Program-made: the position numbers and the translations under genes | Part shown: piece after piece, positions 19,893-29,048 of the stretch | Layout of the letters: each line of letters opens with the position of its first letter | Numbering within the stretch: position 1 is the first letter of the stretch | The notes under the pieces: model-generated | What the model saw: the letters and a program-made list of their open reading frames with translations, nothing else | Database searches by the model: none | Told to the model about the DNA's origin: nothing | Source of the DNA: Ramlibacter sp. WS9 | GTDB taxonomy: Bacteria > Pseudomonadota > Gammaproteobacteria > Burkholderiales > Burkholderiaceae_C | Direction: 5' to 3' | DNA length: 61,003 nucleotides | NCBI RefSeq assembly: GCF_003797765.1 | Contig: NZ_RKMB01000032.1 | Coordinates: 1 to 61,003, forward strand

Positions 19893-21089
19893 ATGTTCGA
19901 TCTTGTCTTGATGCGGCGCGCCGCTGCCGCCGGCCTGTGCCTGGCCTGCACCCTGGCGTTCGCCGCCCCCTTCACCCCCGCTAACGACAGCGACATCGTC
20001 GAGCGCCTACCCACCAGCGCCGGCGACCCTTCGGTGCGGCGCGTCGAATCACTGCGCAAGCAGTTGGCGGCCCGGCCCGACGACAGCGCGCTCCGCCTGG
20101 AAATCGCGCGGCGCTATTTCGATCTCGCAATGGCGCAAGGCGACCCGCGCTACGTCGGCTACGCATCGGCCGCGCTCGGCCCATTGGCCAAGACCGCGGG
20201 CAACGATGCCAACTACTGGCTCGTGCGCGGGATGATCCAGCAGTACAGCCACGACTTTGCGGGCGCTCTGCAGAGCCTGGCCAGATCGCGCGAGCTGAAC
20301 CCTGAGAGCGTGGACGCGACGTCTTGGCGCGCGGCCATCCACATGGTGCGGGCGGACTACGACGCCGCGCTGTCCGAATGCACGCGGCTCGTCCCCGCCG
20401 CACACCCGCTGCATGCGCAAGGCTGCACCGCGTACGTTCAGGCCAGCACCGGTCAACTGGCGCCCGCGTATGAGGCGCTGGGCAAAGCCTTGGCCGCCTC
20501 GGGGACCGTCTCCCCGGAACTGGGACTGTGGACGCGCACCCGCCTGGCCGAGATGGCAATCCGCCTGCAGCGCCCGGCCGAGGCAGAGGCCCATTTCAAG
20601 GAAGCCCTGCAACTCGGCGTGACGGACCAGTTCCTGCTGGGTGCCTATGCCGACTTCCTGCTGCAGCAAAAGCGGCCCGCCGAAGTCGTCGCGCTACTCG
20701 CCGACTGGGAGCGCTCCGACATCCTGCTGCTGCGCCTGGCGCTGGCGGGCAAGGCCCTGAACGACCCCAAGGCGAAGAGCTGGGCCGATCAGTTGCGCGA
20801 CCGCTTCACCGACGCCGCCAAACGCGGCGACCGGCTGCACGAGCAAGAGGGAGCGCGTTTCGCACTGGATGTCGAAGGCAATGCCACGCAGGCCGTGGAT
20901 CTGGCAACACGGAACTACCAGGACCAGAAGGAGCCGCGAGACGCGGAGATCCTGATGCGCGCGGCGCTCGCCGCCAAGCAGCCGAGAGCGGCCTCTCCCG
21001 CTGTGAGCTGGTTTAGAACGAACAAGTACGAGGATCCGCAACTCGCCGCGCTGGTCGAGAAGCTCTCCACGCCGGGGGCTGCGCGATGA
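19893..21089 (+). CDS. Exported TPR-repeat protein
   Basis: A 398-residue protein with an N-terminal signal peptide (hydrophobic AAAAGLCLACTLAFA, probable cleavage near residue 24) and helical pairs matching tetratricopeptide repeats from about residue 55 to 330. It is likely periplasmic and would act as a protein-interaction scaffold. It begins 21 bp after upp and overlaps the next gene by 4 bp. Its close pairing with the HupE-like gene suggests that the two work together. No enzymatic motif is visible. ATG 19911 is an alternative start that still leaves a signal peptide. Confidence 0.8.
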   Translation: MFDLVLMRRAAAAGLCLACTLAFAAPFTPANDSDIVERLPTSAGDPSVRRVESLRKQLAARPDDSALRLEIARRYFDLAMAQGDPRYVGYASAALGPLAKTAGNDANYWLVRGMIQQYSHDFAGALQSLARSRELNPESVDATSWRAAIHMVRADYDAALSECTRLVPAAHPLHAQGCTAYVQASTGQLAPAYEALGKALAASGTVSPELGLWTRTRLAEMAIRLQRPAEAEAHFKEALQLGVTDQFLLGAYADFLLQQKRPAEVVALLADWERSDILLLRLALAGKALNDPKAKSWADQLRDRFTDAAKRGDRLHEQEGARFALDVEGNATQAVDLATRNYQDQKEPRDAEILMRAALAAKQPRAASPAVSWFRTNKYEDPQLAALVEKLSTPGAAR

Positions 21090-22228
21090 TGCGGCGCTGC
21101 CTGCTCCTCGTGGTCGCGCTCATGCTGCATGCCGCGGCCTGGGCCCACAAACCCAGCGACAGCTACTTGACCCTGCGCGGTGCCGCGGGTGCCGAAGACA
21201 TCTCCGTGCGATGGGACATCGCGCTGCGCGACCTCGACTACGTGCTCGAACTGGACCGCGACGGCAACGGCGCGCTCACCTGGGGCGAGGTGCGCCAACG
21301 TGCGGACGACATCACGCGCTACGCCACGACGCATCTGGAACTGGCTGCCGGTGGTAAGACCTGCAACTGGGCGAGCGGCACCCCGATGATGCTGGACAAG
21401 CACAGCGACGGCACTTACGCCGTGCTCGCGCTCACGGCGAAATGCGAGGGCCTTGCCCAGGGGCTGAAGGCGAAGTACTCGCTGCTGTTCGACGTCGACC
21501 CGTCGCATCGCGGTCTCGTTCAATGGGCCGCTCCGGGCAGCACCACGTCGCAAGCATTGGTGTTCGGCACGGAATCCGCCGAGCAGTCACTGGCGTTGCA
21601 GCCGCAAGGCGCGTGGCAAACCCTTCGGCAGTACGTGACGGAGGGCATCTGGCACATCTGGATCGGCTTCGACCACATCCTGTTCCTTGTGTCGCTATTG
21701 CTGCCGGCCGTGCTGGTGCGCCGCGCGCAAATGTGGGAACCGGGGCCGAGCCTGCGCGGTGCGCTCGTCGAAGTCTTGAAGGTCGTCACGGCTTTCACAT
21801 TGGCCCACTCGATCACGCTCAGCCTTGCGGCGCTGGGCGTGGTCAGCCTGCCGTCGCGGATCGTCGAATCCATCATCGCGTTCTCCGTCATCGTGGCGGC
21901 GCTCAACAACCTGCGCGGCACCATCGAGCGTCGCCGCTGGGTGATGGCCTTTGTGTTCGGGCTGATCCACGGGTTCGGATTTGCTTCCGTGCTGGCCGAC
22001 CTGGGCTTGCCGCAGGACGCGCTCGTGCTGGCGCTGGTCGGCTTCAACGTCGGCGTCGAACTGGGGCAGATGGCCATCGTGGTGGCCTTCGTGCCGATTG
22101 CGTTCGCGCTGCGCCGCACGGCGTTCTACCGCCGCGGTGTGCTGGTCGCCGGTTCCATCCTGATCGCGCTGATAGCGACGTGGTGGTTTATCCAACGTGC
22201 CTTCGACATCCAGGGTGGGCCGTTCTGA
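21086..22228 (+). CDS. HupE/UreJ-family membrane protein with an EF-hand-like loop
   Basis: A 380-residue protein with a signal peptide ending near AWA-H (residue 20), an exported domain to about residue 180, and then several membrane segments. The membrane part has the HupE/UreJ_2 motifs WIGFDHILFLVSLLLP and FGLIHGFGFA, with His and Asp residues suited to metal transport or binding. Residues 57-68 (DRDGNGALTWGE) fit a single EF-hand calcium loop in the exported domain. HupE relatives carry nickel or have unknown cargo. It overlaps the TPR gene by ATGA. How it relates to pyrimidine use is unclear, and it may simply be inserted in the cluster. Confidence 0.82.
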   Translation: MMRRCLLLVVALMLHAAAWAHKPSDSYLTLRGAAGAEDISVRWDIALRDLDYVLELDRDGNGALTWGEVRQRADDITRYATTHLELAAGGKTCNWASGTPMMLDKHSDGTYAVLALTAKCEGLAQGLKAKYSLLFDVDPSHRGLVQWAAPGSTTSQALVFGTESAEQSLALQPQGAWQTLRQYVTEGIWHIWIGFDHILFLVSLLLPAVLVRRAQMWEPGPSLRGALVEVLKVVTAFTLAHSITLSLAALGVVSLPSRIVESIIAFSVIVAALNNLRGTIERRRWVMAFVFGLIHGFGFASVLADLGLPQDALVLALVGFNVGVELGQMAIVVAFVPIAFALRRTAFYRRGVLVAGSILIALIATWWFIQRAFDIQGGPF

Positions 22229-22272
22229 CCGCCGCGCTGCACAATGCCTGTGTCACCAAGAGGGAAAACGCA

Positions 22273-23181
22273 ATGCAAAAAATCTTCATCTGGGTCGTCG
22301 TGGCCTTCGGCCTTCTCAGCGCGGGATGCGCGACGGTCGCCCCCGAACAAACCCCGCGCGTCGCGATCATCTCCGCCTTCCAGCCGGAGTTGACATTGCT
22401 GCTGTCCAAGGTCGAACAGCCGAAGAAGCAGTCCATCAACGGGGTCGAGTTCACCACCGGCATGCTGCAGGGCAAGCCGGTCGTGGTGTTCCTGAGCGGC
22501 ATCAGCATGACCAACGCGGCCATGACCACGCAGCTGGCATTGGACCGCTTCAAGGTCACGCACGTGCTGTTCAGCGGCATTGCGGGTGGTGTCAACCCCG
22601 AGCTGAAGGTGGGCGATGTCGTCGTCGCCGAGCGATGGGGCCAGTACCTCGAAGTGCTGGCCGCGCGCGAGACGGCACCCGGCCGCTACCAGGCGCCCGG
22701 CTGGATGGACGACGTGAAGTTGCCCAACTTCGGCATCTGGCACCCGCGGCCGGTCGGTGTGCGTTCGACGGCGCACCCTGGTGGCGAAAAGAAATTCTGG
22801 TTCGAATCGGACGCCGCACTGCTCCAGGTCGCGAAGCGCGCCGCGGACGTCAAGCTCGACCGCTGCGATGTCAAGAACCAGTGCCTCACCCACACGCCGC
22901 GCGTGCTGGTGGGCGGCAACGGTGTCTCCGGCCAGGCCTTCGTCGACAACGCGGCTTTCCGCGAATACACGTTCAAGACATTCACCGCGAATGTGCTCGA
23001 CATGGAGACCGCGGCGACTGCCATGGTGGCGTACAGCAACGGAGTGCCATTCATCGCATTCCGTTCGCTCAGCGACCTGGCGGGCGGTGGCGAAGGAGAA
23101 AACGAGATCGGCACCTTCTTCAGGCTCGCCGCCGACAATTCCGCGCGCGTCCTGCTGGCTTTCCTCGCCGCCTGGAAGTAG
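22273..23181 (+). CDS. Lipoprotein nucleosidase of the MTA/SAH nucleosidase (purine nucleoside phosphorylase) family
   Basis: A 302-residue protein. The N-terminus is a lipoprotein signal with lipobox LSAGC (Cys19), so the enzyme should be anchored outside the cytoplasm. The rest matches the PNP/UDP phosphorylase fold of MTA/SAH nucleosidases: SGIAGGVNPELKVGD, the LDMETAA motif (MtnN uses ME-xxA) and RSLSDLAG with the catalytic Asp. It lies 44 bp after the HupE-like gene and 61 bp before the nucleoside-binding protein gene. The placement suggests that it splits nucleosides in the periplasm before uptake of base or sugar. Classical MtnN proteins are cytosolic and about 230 residues, so the lipobox and extra length are notable. 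Substrate unknown. Confidence 0.82.
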   Translation: MQKIFIWVVVAFGLLSAGCATVAPEQTPRVAIISAFQPELTLLLSKVEQPKKQSINGVEFTTGMLQGKPVVVFLSGISMTNAAMTTQLALDRFKVTHVLFSGIAGGVNPELKVGDVVVAERWGQYLEVLAARETAPGRYQAPGWMDDVKLPNFGIWHPRPVGVRSTAHPGGEKKFWFESDAALLQVAKRAADVKLDRCDVKNQCLTHTPRVLVGGNGVSGQAFVDNAAFREYTFKTFTANVLDMETAATAMVAYSNGVPFIAFRSLSDLAGGGEGENEIGTFFRLAADNSARVLLAFLAAWK

Positions 23182-23242
23182 CATGCGCTGCGCTGGCACG
23201 CCGTTTGCAAGCTTGATCCAACTCCATCACGAGGAAAAGACC

Positions 23243-24238
23243 ATGCCGATCGCAGTTTCCACGAGACGAACCCTCATCGCGCTGGCCCTGGCGGCCGCCC
23301 TTCCCGGCGCCGCGCTGGCTCAGGCCAAACTCAAGGTCGCGGGCATCTACACGGTGCCGTTCGAGCAGCAATGGGCCGGCCGCATCCACCAGGCGCTCAA
23401 GGCCGCGGAAGCGCGTGGCGAGATCGAATACAAGGCCAGCGAAAACGTGTCGAACGCCGACTACGAACGTGTGATGCGCGAGTACGCCACGGGTGGCAGC
23501 CAACTCATCGTCGGCGAGGCGTTCGCCGTCGAGGCAGCTGCCCGCAAGGTGGCCAAGGATTTCCCGAAGACGATGTTCCTGATGGGCTCGTCGGCCAAGC
23601 CCCAGGCGCCCAACTTCAGCGTGTTCGACAACTACATCCAGGAGCCGGCCTACCTGACGGGCATGATCGCCGGCGGCATGACCAAGACGAACAAGATCGG
23701 CCTGGTCGGCGGCTTCCCGATTCCCGAGGTGAATCGCCTGATGCACGCCTTCATGACGGGCGCCAAGGAAACCAACCCGAAGGTGGAGTTCACCGTGAGC
23801 TTCATCAACAGCTGGTTCGACCCGCCCAAGGCGAAGGAAGCGGCTTTCGCCATGATCGACAAGGGCGCGGACGTGCTTTACGCCGAGCGCTTCGGCGTGT
23901 CGGACGCGGCCAAGGAAAAGGGCAAGCTGTCCATCGGTAACGTGATCAACACGCAGGACAAATACCCCGATACGGTAGTCGCTTCGGCGCTCTGGAAGAT
24001 GGAACCCACCATCGACCGCGCGATCAAGCTGGCCAAGGAAGGCAAATTCGCGGCCGAGGAGTACGGGCAGTACTCGATGATGAAGCACAAGGGTTCCGAG
24101 ATGGCGCCGCTGGGCACGTTCGAGAAGAAGGTGCCGGCGGATCTCGTCGCCAAGGTCAAAGCCAAGGAAGCGGCGATCCGCGAAGGCAAGTTCACGGTGA
24201 AGGTGGACGACAGCCCGCCGAAGTCAACCGCGAAGTAA
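23243..24238 (+). CDS. BMP-family substrate-binding protein of a nucleoside/base ABC importer
   Basis: A 331-residue periplasmic protein with a clear Sec signal (hydrophobic LIALALAAALPGAALA, cleaved near residue 26). The body belongs to the BMP/PnrA (Med) family, which binds nucleosides in characterised members: features include ENVSNADYERV, a hinge with NYIQEPAYLTGMIAG, and NKIGLVGGFPIPEVNR. It starts with ATG behind GAGGAAAAG and is followed 4 bp later by the ATPase gene. With the two permeases it makes a complete importer. The exact ligand (uracil, cytosine, uridine or a purine) is not deducible from sequence alone. Confidence 0.92.
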   Translation: MPIAVSTRRTLIALALAAALPGAALAQAKLKVAGIYTVPFEQQWAGRIHQALKAAEARGEIEYKASENVSNADYERVMREYATGGSQLIVGEAFAVEAAARKVAKDFPKTMFLMGSSAKPQAPNFSVFDNYIQEPAYLTGMIAGGMTKTNKIGLVGGFPIPEVNRLMHAFMTGAKETNPKVEFTVSFINSWFDPPKAKEAAFAMIDKGADVLYAERFGVSDAAKEKGKLSIGNVINTQDKYPDTVVASALWKMEPTIDRAIKLAKEGKFAAEEYGQYSMMKHKGSEMAPLGTFEKKVPADLVAKVKAKEAAIREGKFTVKVDDSPPKSTAK

Positions 24239-24242
24239 ACGG

Positions 24243-25784
24243 GTGACGGCGCCGGTCCTGCGGCTGGACCGCATCACCAAGCGCTTCGGGCCGCTCGTCG
24301 CCAACGACGCGATCTCGCTGGACCTGCACGCCGGCGAAGTGCTGGCGCTGCTGGGCGAGAACGGCGCGGGCAAGTCGACCCTGGTCTCCATCCTGTTCGG
24401 CCATTACACGGCTGACGAAGGCACGATAGAGGCATTCGGCGCACCGCTGCCTCCGGGCGACCCCCGCGCGGCTCTCGCAGCGGGGATCGGCATGGTGCAT
24501 CAGCACTCCACGCTCGCCGACAACCTGACAGTGCTCGACAACGTGATGCTCGGCAGCGAGCCGCTGTGGCAGCCCTTCACCCGGCGCGCGGCGGCGCGCG
24601 CGAAGCTGCTCGATGTGTCGCAGCGCTTCGGTCTGGCCGTGCAGCCCGACGCCCTGGTCGCCGCTCTCTCGGTGGGCGAGCGGCAGCGGGTGGAAATCCT
24701 CAAGGCGCTGTATCGCGGCGCCCGCATCCTGATCCTCGACGAACCGACGGCCGTGCTGACGCCGCAGGAGGCGGAAACCCTCTTCGCGACGCTCGGCCAG
24801 ATGGTGACGCAAGGCCTGTCCCTTATCTTCATCAGCCACAAGCTGGCCGAGGTGTTGCGCGTATCGCAACGGGTGGCGGTGCTGCGCGGCGGCAAGCTCG
24901 TCGCGCTCGCGCAGACGAGGGACACTTCGCAAGAGCAGCTCGCGCAATGGATGGTCGGGCAGCCGGTCGCGCAGCCCCAGCGGCGTCCTTCGCGGCAAGC
25001 CGGCGGTGCCGTGTGTGTGCTGGAAGATGTGTGCGCCGGCACGGGCCGTGATCGGCTGGAGTCGGTTTCGCTGGCGCTTCATGCCGGCGAGATCACGGCC
25101 ATCGCGGGCGTGTCGGGCAATGGGCAACTGGCGCTGGCCGAACTCCTGTGCGGCGTGCGGCTCGCTCGCTCGGGCGCGATCACCTTGCTCGGTTCACCGC
25201 TGCGGGCGGATCCGGCCTGGCTCGTCGGCCAAGGCGTGGCACGCATTCCGGAGGACCGGCACGGCGTCGGCCTGGTCGGCGATCTGCCGGTGTGGGAGAA
25301 CGCCGTGTCCGAACGGCTGCGGGGCGAATTTTCGCGCGGCCCGTGGATCAGGCGGCAGGCAGCACGCGATCACGCCGGCCGTATCGTGCAGGCCTTCGAC
25401 GTGCGGGGCGCGGGCCTGGAGTCACCGGCGCGCGCCTTGTCCGGCGGCAACATGCAGAAGCTGATCCTCGGCCGCGCGCTGCTGGCGTCCGGCGGTGCGG
25501 TGCCTCGGCTGATCGTGGCGCATCAACCCACCTGGGGCCTTGACGTCGGCGCCGTGGCATACGTCCAGCAGCAACTGGTGGCCGCGCGCGATGCAGGCGC
25601 TGCGGTGCTCCTGATCTCGGACGATCTGGACGAAGTAATGGCGCTCGGCGACAAGGTCGCGGTCATGCACGCGGGCTGCCTGACGCCGGCTCGTGCGGCC
25701 GCGCAATGGAACCGAGAGACCCTGGGCCTGGCGATGGCGGGCGTTGCCACCGGTGAGCCGGCACCTGCAGAAGGAGTCGCATGA
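24243..25784 (+). CDS. ABC importer ATPase with two nucleotide-binding domains (NupO/YufO type)
   Basis: A 513-residue cytoplasmic ATPase with two fused ABC domains, as in sugar and nucleoside importers of the RbsA/YufO type. The first half has Walker A GENGAGKST, signature LSVGERQR and Walker B LILDEPTAVL. The second half has a degenerate P-loop (GVSGNGQ), signature LSGGNMQK and a Walker B replaced by LIVAHQPTWGLD, as is usual in this family. Start codon is GTG at 24243, 4 bp after the binding-protein stop, without a strong Shine-Dalgarno, which fits translational coupling. It overlaps the next permease gene by ATGA. Confidence 0.93.
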   Translation: MTAPVLRLDRITKRFGPLVANDAISLDLHAGEVLALLGENGAGKSTLVSILFGHYTADEGTIEAFGAPLPPGDPRAALAAGIGMVHQHSTLADNLTVLDNVMLGSEPLWQPFTRRAAARAKLLDVSQRFGLAVQPDALVAALSVGERQRVEILKALYRGARILILDEPTAVLTPQEAETLFATLGQMVTQGLSLIFISHKLAEVLRVSQRVAVLRGGKLVALAQTRDTSQEQLAQWMVGQPVAQPQRRPSRQAGGAVCVLEDVCAGTGRDRLESVSLALHAGEITAIAGVSGNGQLALAELLCGVRLARSGAITLLGSPLRADPAWLVGQGVARIPEDRHGVGLVGDLPVWENAVSERLRGEFSRGPWIRRQAARDHAGRIVQAFDVRGAGLESPARALSGGNMQKLILGRALLASGGAVPRLIVAHQPTWGLDVGAVAYVQQQLVAARDAGAAVLLISDDLDEVMALGDKVAVMHAGCLTPARAAAQWNRETLGLAMAGVATGEPAPAEGVA

Positions 25785-26842
25785 GGCTCGAAAGACGCGC
25801 AGCGGTGCCTGCCGCGGCGGTGGTGCTCGCGCCTCTGGCGGCATTGGCCGCAACGCTCATCGCGAGCTTGCTGCTCGTGCTCTGGGCCGGCGCGCCCGTC
25901 GGGCCGACGTGGGCGGCCTTATTGCGCGGCGGATTCGGTTCGGTGTTCGCGTGGAGCGAAACATTGACGCGAGCAACGCCCCTCATCTTCACAGGGCTGG
26001 CCGTCACCGTGGCCTTCAAGGCGCGGCTGTTCAACATCGGCGTCGAAGGGCAGCTCTATGGCGGCGCACTGGCGGCCGTCGCCGTGGGCGGCCTGCACGG
26101 GGGCAGCGGCTTCGATGCGCCACCGGCACTGCTTTTCGCGCTGATGCTGGCCGCATCGGCACTGGCCGGCGCGCTGTTGCTGCTCGGCCCGGCGCTGCTG
26201 AAGTCGCGGCTCGGTGTCGATGAAGTGGTGACCACCCTGCTGCTCAACTTCGTGGTGCTGCTCGGCGTGTCGGCGCTGCTCGATGGGCCGTTGAAAGACC
26301 CAGCGGCCATGGGCTGGCCGCAGAGCGTGGCGCTCAAGGAAGAACTGGAGATTCCCAAGCTCGTCGCCGGCACCCGCGTCCACGCCGGCTTGCTTGGGGC
26401 AATGGCGCTGGCTGCACTTCTTTGGGGGTTGTTCCGATACAGCCTGCCGGGGTTCGCCATTCGCGCCGTGGGCGCGAACGCGCGGGCCGCCGGCTTCGCG
26501 GGCGTGCCGGTCACGCGCACCGTGGTGCTGGTCGCAGTGCTTTCCGGAGCGCTGGCAGGCCTCGCCGGCGCCGTCGAAGTGGCGGGCCGTGCCGGCTACG
26601 TGACGCTCGACATGTCCCCCGGCTATGGATACACCGGCATCGTGATCGCCATGCTCGCGGGGCTGCGGCCGCTGGCCGTCATTGCCGCGGCTGTCTTCGT
26701 CGCGGGCGTCATGGTCGGCGCGGACAGCATGAGCCGCGCCATCAACGTGCCGAGCTCCATCGCCGACGTCGTCGTCGCGGCATCCCTCATCTTCGTGCTG
26801 GTGGCAACCCTGCTGGCCCAGTACCGCGTGCGCCTCCGATGA
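25781..26842 (+). CDS. ABC importer permease, nucleoside type (NupP/YufP)
   Basis: A 353-residue inner-membrane protein with about nine to ten hydrophobic segments and the BPD_transp_2 family hallmarks, including FNIGVEGQLYGGALAA and GANARAAGFAGVPV (the coupling region that contacts the ATPase). It is one of two permease subunits. It starts inside the ATPase stop (ATGA, 25781-25784) and overlaps the next permease by ATGA, so all four importer genes are tightly coupled. Confidence 0.92.
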   Translation: MRLERRAAVPAAAVVLAPLAALAATLIASLLLVLWAGAPVGPTWAALLRGGFGSVFAWSETLTRATPLIFTGLAVTVAFKARLFNIGVEGQLYGGALAAVAVGGLHGGSGFDAPPALLFALMLAASALAGALLLLGPALLKSRLGVDEVVTTLLLNFVVLLGVSALLDGPLKDPAAMGWPQSVALKEELEIPKLVAGTRVHAGLLGAMALAALLWGLFRYSLPGFAIRAVGANARAAGFAGVPVTRTVVLVAVLSGALAGLAGAVEVAGRAGYVTLDMSPGYGYTGIVIAMLAGLRPLAVIAAAVFVAGVMVGADSMSRAINVPSSIADVVVAASLIFVLVATLLAQYRVRLR

Positions 26843-27762
26843 GCGACATCCTCGACCTCATGGCCGGCACAGCCTTCTGGATCGCCGTGCTGCGCATCGC
26901 CACGCCGCTGGTCATCGGCACGCTCGGTGTGCTGCTGTGCGAGCGGGCTGGGGTGCTCAATCTGGGCATCGAAGGCATCATGGTGGCGGGTGCGTTCACG
27001 GGATGGCTTGCAGTGCATGGTGGGGCGCCCTTGTGGGGCGGAGTCGCCGTCGCAGCGCTGGCCGGCGCCGTATTCGGCCTGCTCCATGCCTGGCTGACCG
27101 TGGGGCTGGCGCTGTCGCAGCACGTCTCGGGATTGGGCATCACGCTCCTGGCGACCGCCCTGTGCTCGTTCGGCTACCGCGTCAACTTCCCGAAGGTGAA
27201 CACGCCGCCCACCGTCACGCCGTTCGCGCCCATGGACTGGCTGGGTGTGCCGGTGCTGTCCGCGCAAACGCCCTTGACGTTGCTGGCGCTGCTGCTGGTG
27301 CCGGCGGTGGCCTGGATGATGTACCGCACGCCGGCCGGGCTGGCCTTGCGCATGGTGGGCGAGAACCCGCATGCCGCCGAAGGACAGGGCATCCGCGTAG
27401 GGGCAGTGCGCACGGCCGCGGTGGCGGCCGGTTCGGCGCTGATGGGCGTGGCCGGGTCCTTCCTGACCTTGTCGGCCTTCAACTCGTTCTACTTCAACAT
27501 GGTCAACGGGCGCGGCTGGGTCTGCGTGGCGTTGGTGGTTTTCGCGTCGTGGCGGCCGGGCAAGGCGTTGCTGGGAGCGCTGCTGTTCGCGTTTTTCGAC
27601 GCGCTGCAGCTGCGCCTGCAACAGGCAGGCGACGCCGTGTTGCCCTACCAGCTGTACCTCATGCTGCCCTACCTGCTGTCGATCCTGGCGTTGGTGCTGG
27701 TGGCGCGCAAGGCCGCGTATCCTCAGGCGCTCATGAAACCATATCGCAAAGGGGAACGCTGA
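26839..27762 (+). CDS. ABC importer permease, nucleoside type (NupQ/YufQ)
   Basis: A 307-residue inner-membrane permease, the second of the pair, with about eight hydrophobic segments and motifs LNLGIEGIMVAGAF, VSGLGITLLATALCSFGYR and VGENPHAAEGQGIRV. It starts with ATG 26839 overlapping the end of the first permease gene, and its stop shares one base with the ATG of the cytosine deaminase gene (TGATG). The upstream open frame is a shadow of the first permease. Confidence 0.92.
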   Translation: MSDILDLMAGTAFWIAVLRIATPLVIGTLGVLLCERAGVLNLGIEGIMVAGAFTGWLAVHGGAPLWGGVAVAALAGAVFGLLHAWLTVGLALSQHVSGLGITLLATALCSFGYRVNFPKVNTPPTVTPFAPMDWLGVPVLSAQTPLTLLALLLVPAVAWMMYRTPAGLALRMVGENPHAAEGQGIRVGAVRTAAVAAGSALMGVAGSFLTLSAFNSFYFNMVNGRGWVCVALVVFASWRPGKALLGALLFAFFDALQLRLQQAGDAVLPYQLYLMLPYLLSILALVLVARKAAYPQALMKPYRKGER

Positions 27763-29033
27763 TGTTGGACCTGCTCGTCACCAACGCGACGCTCCCGGAT
27801 GGCCGTACCGGCATGTCGGTCGCGGTGCAAGGCGGCCGGATCGTAGATGTGACTCCGGGCCTCGCGGCATCAGCCGCAGAAACCGTCGACGCCGGAGGTT
27901 GCCTGCTCTCGCCCCCCTTTTGCGATCCGCATTTCCACATGGATGCGACGCTGAGTTACGGCCTGCCTCGCGTCAATGAAAGCGGCACGCTGCTCGAAGG
28001 CATCGCCGTGTGGGGCGAGTTGAAGCCCTCGCTCAAGGCGGACGACCTCATCGCGCGCGCCCTCACCTACTGCGACTGGGCCGTCGCGCGTGGCCTGCTG
28101 GCGATCCGCAGCCATGTGGACACCAGCGATGCCAGCCTGCTGCCGGTACAGGCGCTGCTGGAGGTCAAGAAGCGCGTCGCGCCGTACATCGACCTGCAAC
28201 TCGTCGCCTTTCCGCAGGACGGCGTGCTGCGCACTGCGGGCGGCGTGGACAACCTCAAGCGCGCGCTCGACCTGGGCGTGGACGTGGTCGGTGGCATCCC
28301 ACACTTCGAGCGGACCATGAGCGAAGGCGCCGCCAGCGTGAAGCTGCTGTGCGAGATCGCCGCCGAGCGCGGCAAACCCGTCGACATGCACTGCGACGAG
28401 ACCGACGACCCGATGTCGCGTCACATCGAAACGCTGGCGTTCGAGGCTCAGCGCCTGGGACTGCAGGGGCGCGTGAACGGCTCGCACTGCACGTCCATGC
28501 ACAGCATGGACAACTACTACGTGAGCAAGCTGATCCCGCTCATTGCCGAGAGCGGCGTCAGCGTCGTGGCCAACCCGCTGATCAACATCACGCTGCAGGG
28601 CCGGCACGACACCTATCCCAAGCGCCGCGGCATGACGCGTGTGCCCGAACTCATGGCGGCCGGCGTGGACGTGGCGTTCGGCCACGACTGCGTGATGGAC
28701 CCGTGGTACGGCATGGGTTCCGCCGACATGCTCGAGGTCGCGCACATGGGGCTGCACGTGGCGCAGATGACCAGCCAGGCCGGCATCCGCGCGTGCTTCG
28801 ACGCGGTGACGGTCAACGCCGCCAAAGTCATGCACCTCGAGGGGTATGGGCTGGCGCCCGGCTGCGACGCGAGCTTCGTGCTGCTGCAGGCACGTGACAC
28901 CATCGAAGCCATCCGCTTGCGGGCGAACCGGCTCAAGGTGTGGAAGAAGGGAAAACTGCTCTCGCAAACGCCTGAGCTGGCCGCGCGCTTGCATGTCGAC
29001 GGCCGCCCTTCGTCCGTCAATTTCCAGGTTTGA
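27762..29033 (+). CDS. codA: Cytosine deaminase
   Basis: A 423-residue cytosolic amidohydrolase that converts cytosine to uracil and ammonia. The metal and catalytic residues of E. coli CodA are all present: HxH in DPHFHMD (His57, His59), HCDETDD (metal His and catalytic Glu), SHCTSMHS and FGHDCVMDPWYG (metal Asp). The block HDTYPKRRGMTRV is almost that of E. coli. It is the last gene of the plus-strand cluster, overlapping the permease stop by one base. It would supply uracil for Upp and the URC genes, and its coupling suggests that the importer carries cytosine or a cytosine-yielding nucleoside. Confidence 0.95.
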   Translation: MLDLLVTNATLPDGRTGMSVAVQGGRIVDVTPGLAASAAETVDAGGCLLSPPFCDPHFHMDATLSYGLPRVNESGTLLEGIAVWGELKPSLKADDLIARALTYCDWAVARGLLAIRSHVDTSDASLLPVQALLEVKKRVAPYIDLQLVAFPQDGVLRTAGGVDNLKRALDLGVDVVGGIPHFERTMSEGAASVKLLCEIAAERGKPVDMHCDETDDPMSRHIETLAFEAQRLGLQGRVNGSHCTSMHSMDNYYVSKLIPLIAESGVSVVANPLINITLQGRHDTYPKRRGMTRVPELMAAGVDVAFGHDCVMDPWYGMGSADMLEVAHMGLHVAQMTSQAGIRACFDAVTVNAAKVMHLEGYGLAPGCDASFVLLQARDTIEAIRLRANRLKVWKKGKLLSQTPELAARLHVDGRPSSVNFQV

Positions 29034-29048
29034 GGACGCTTCCTGGCT

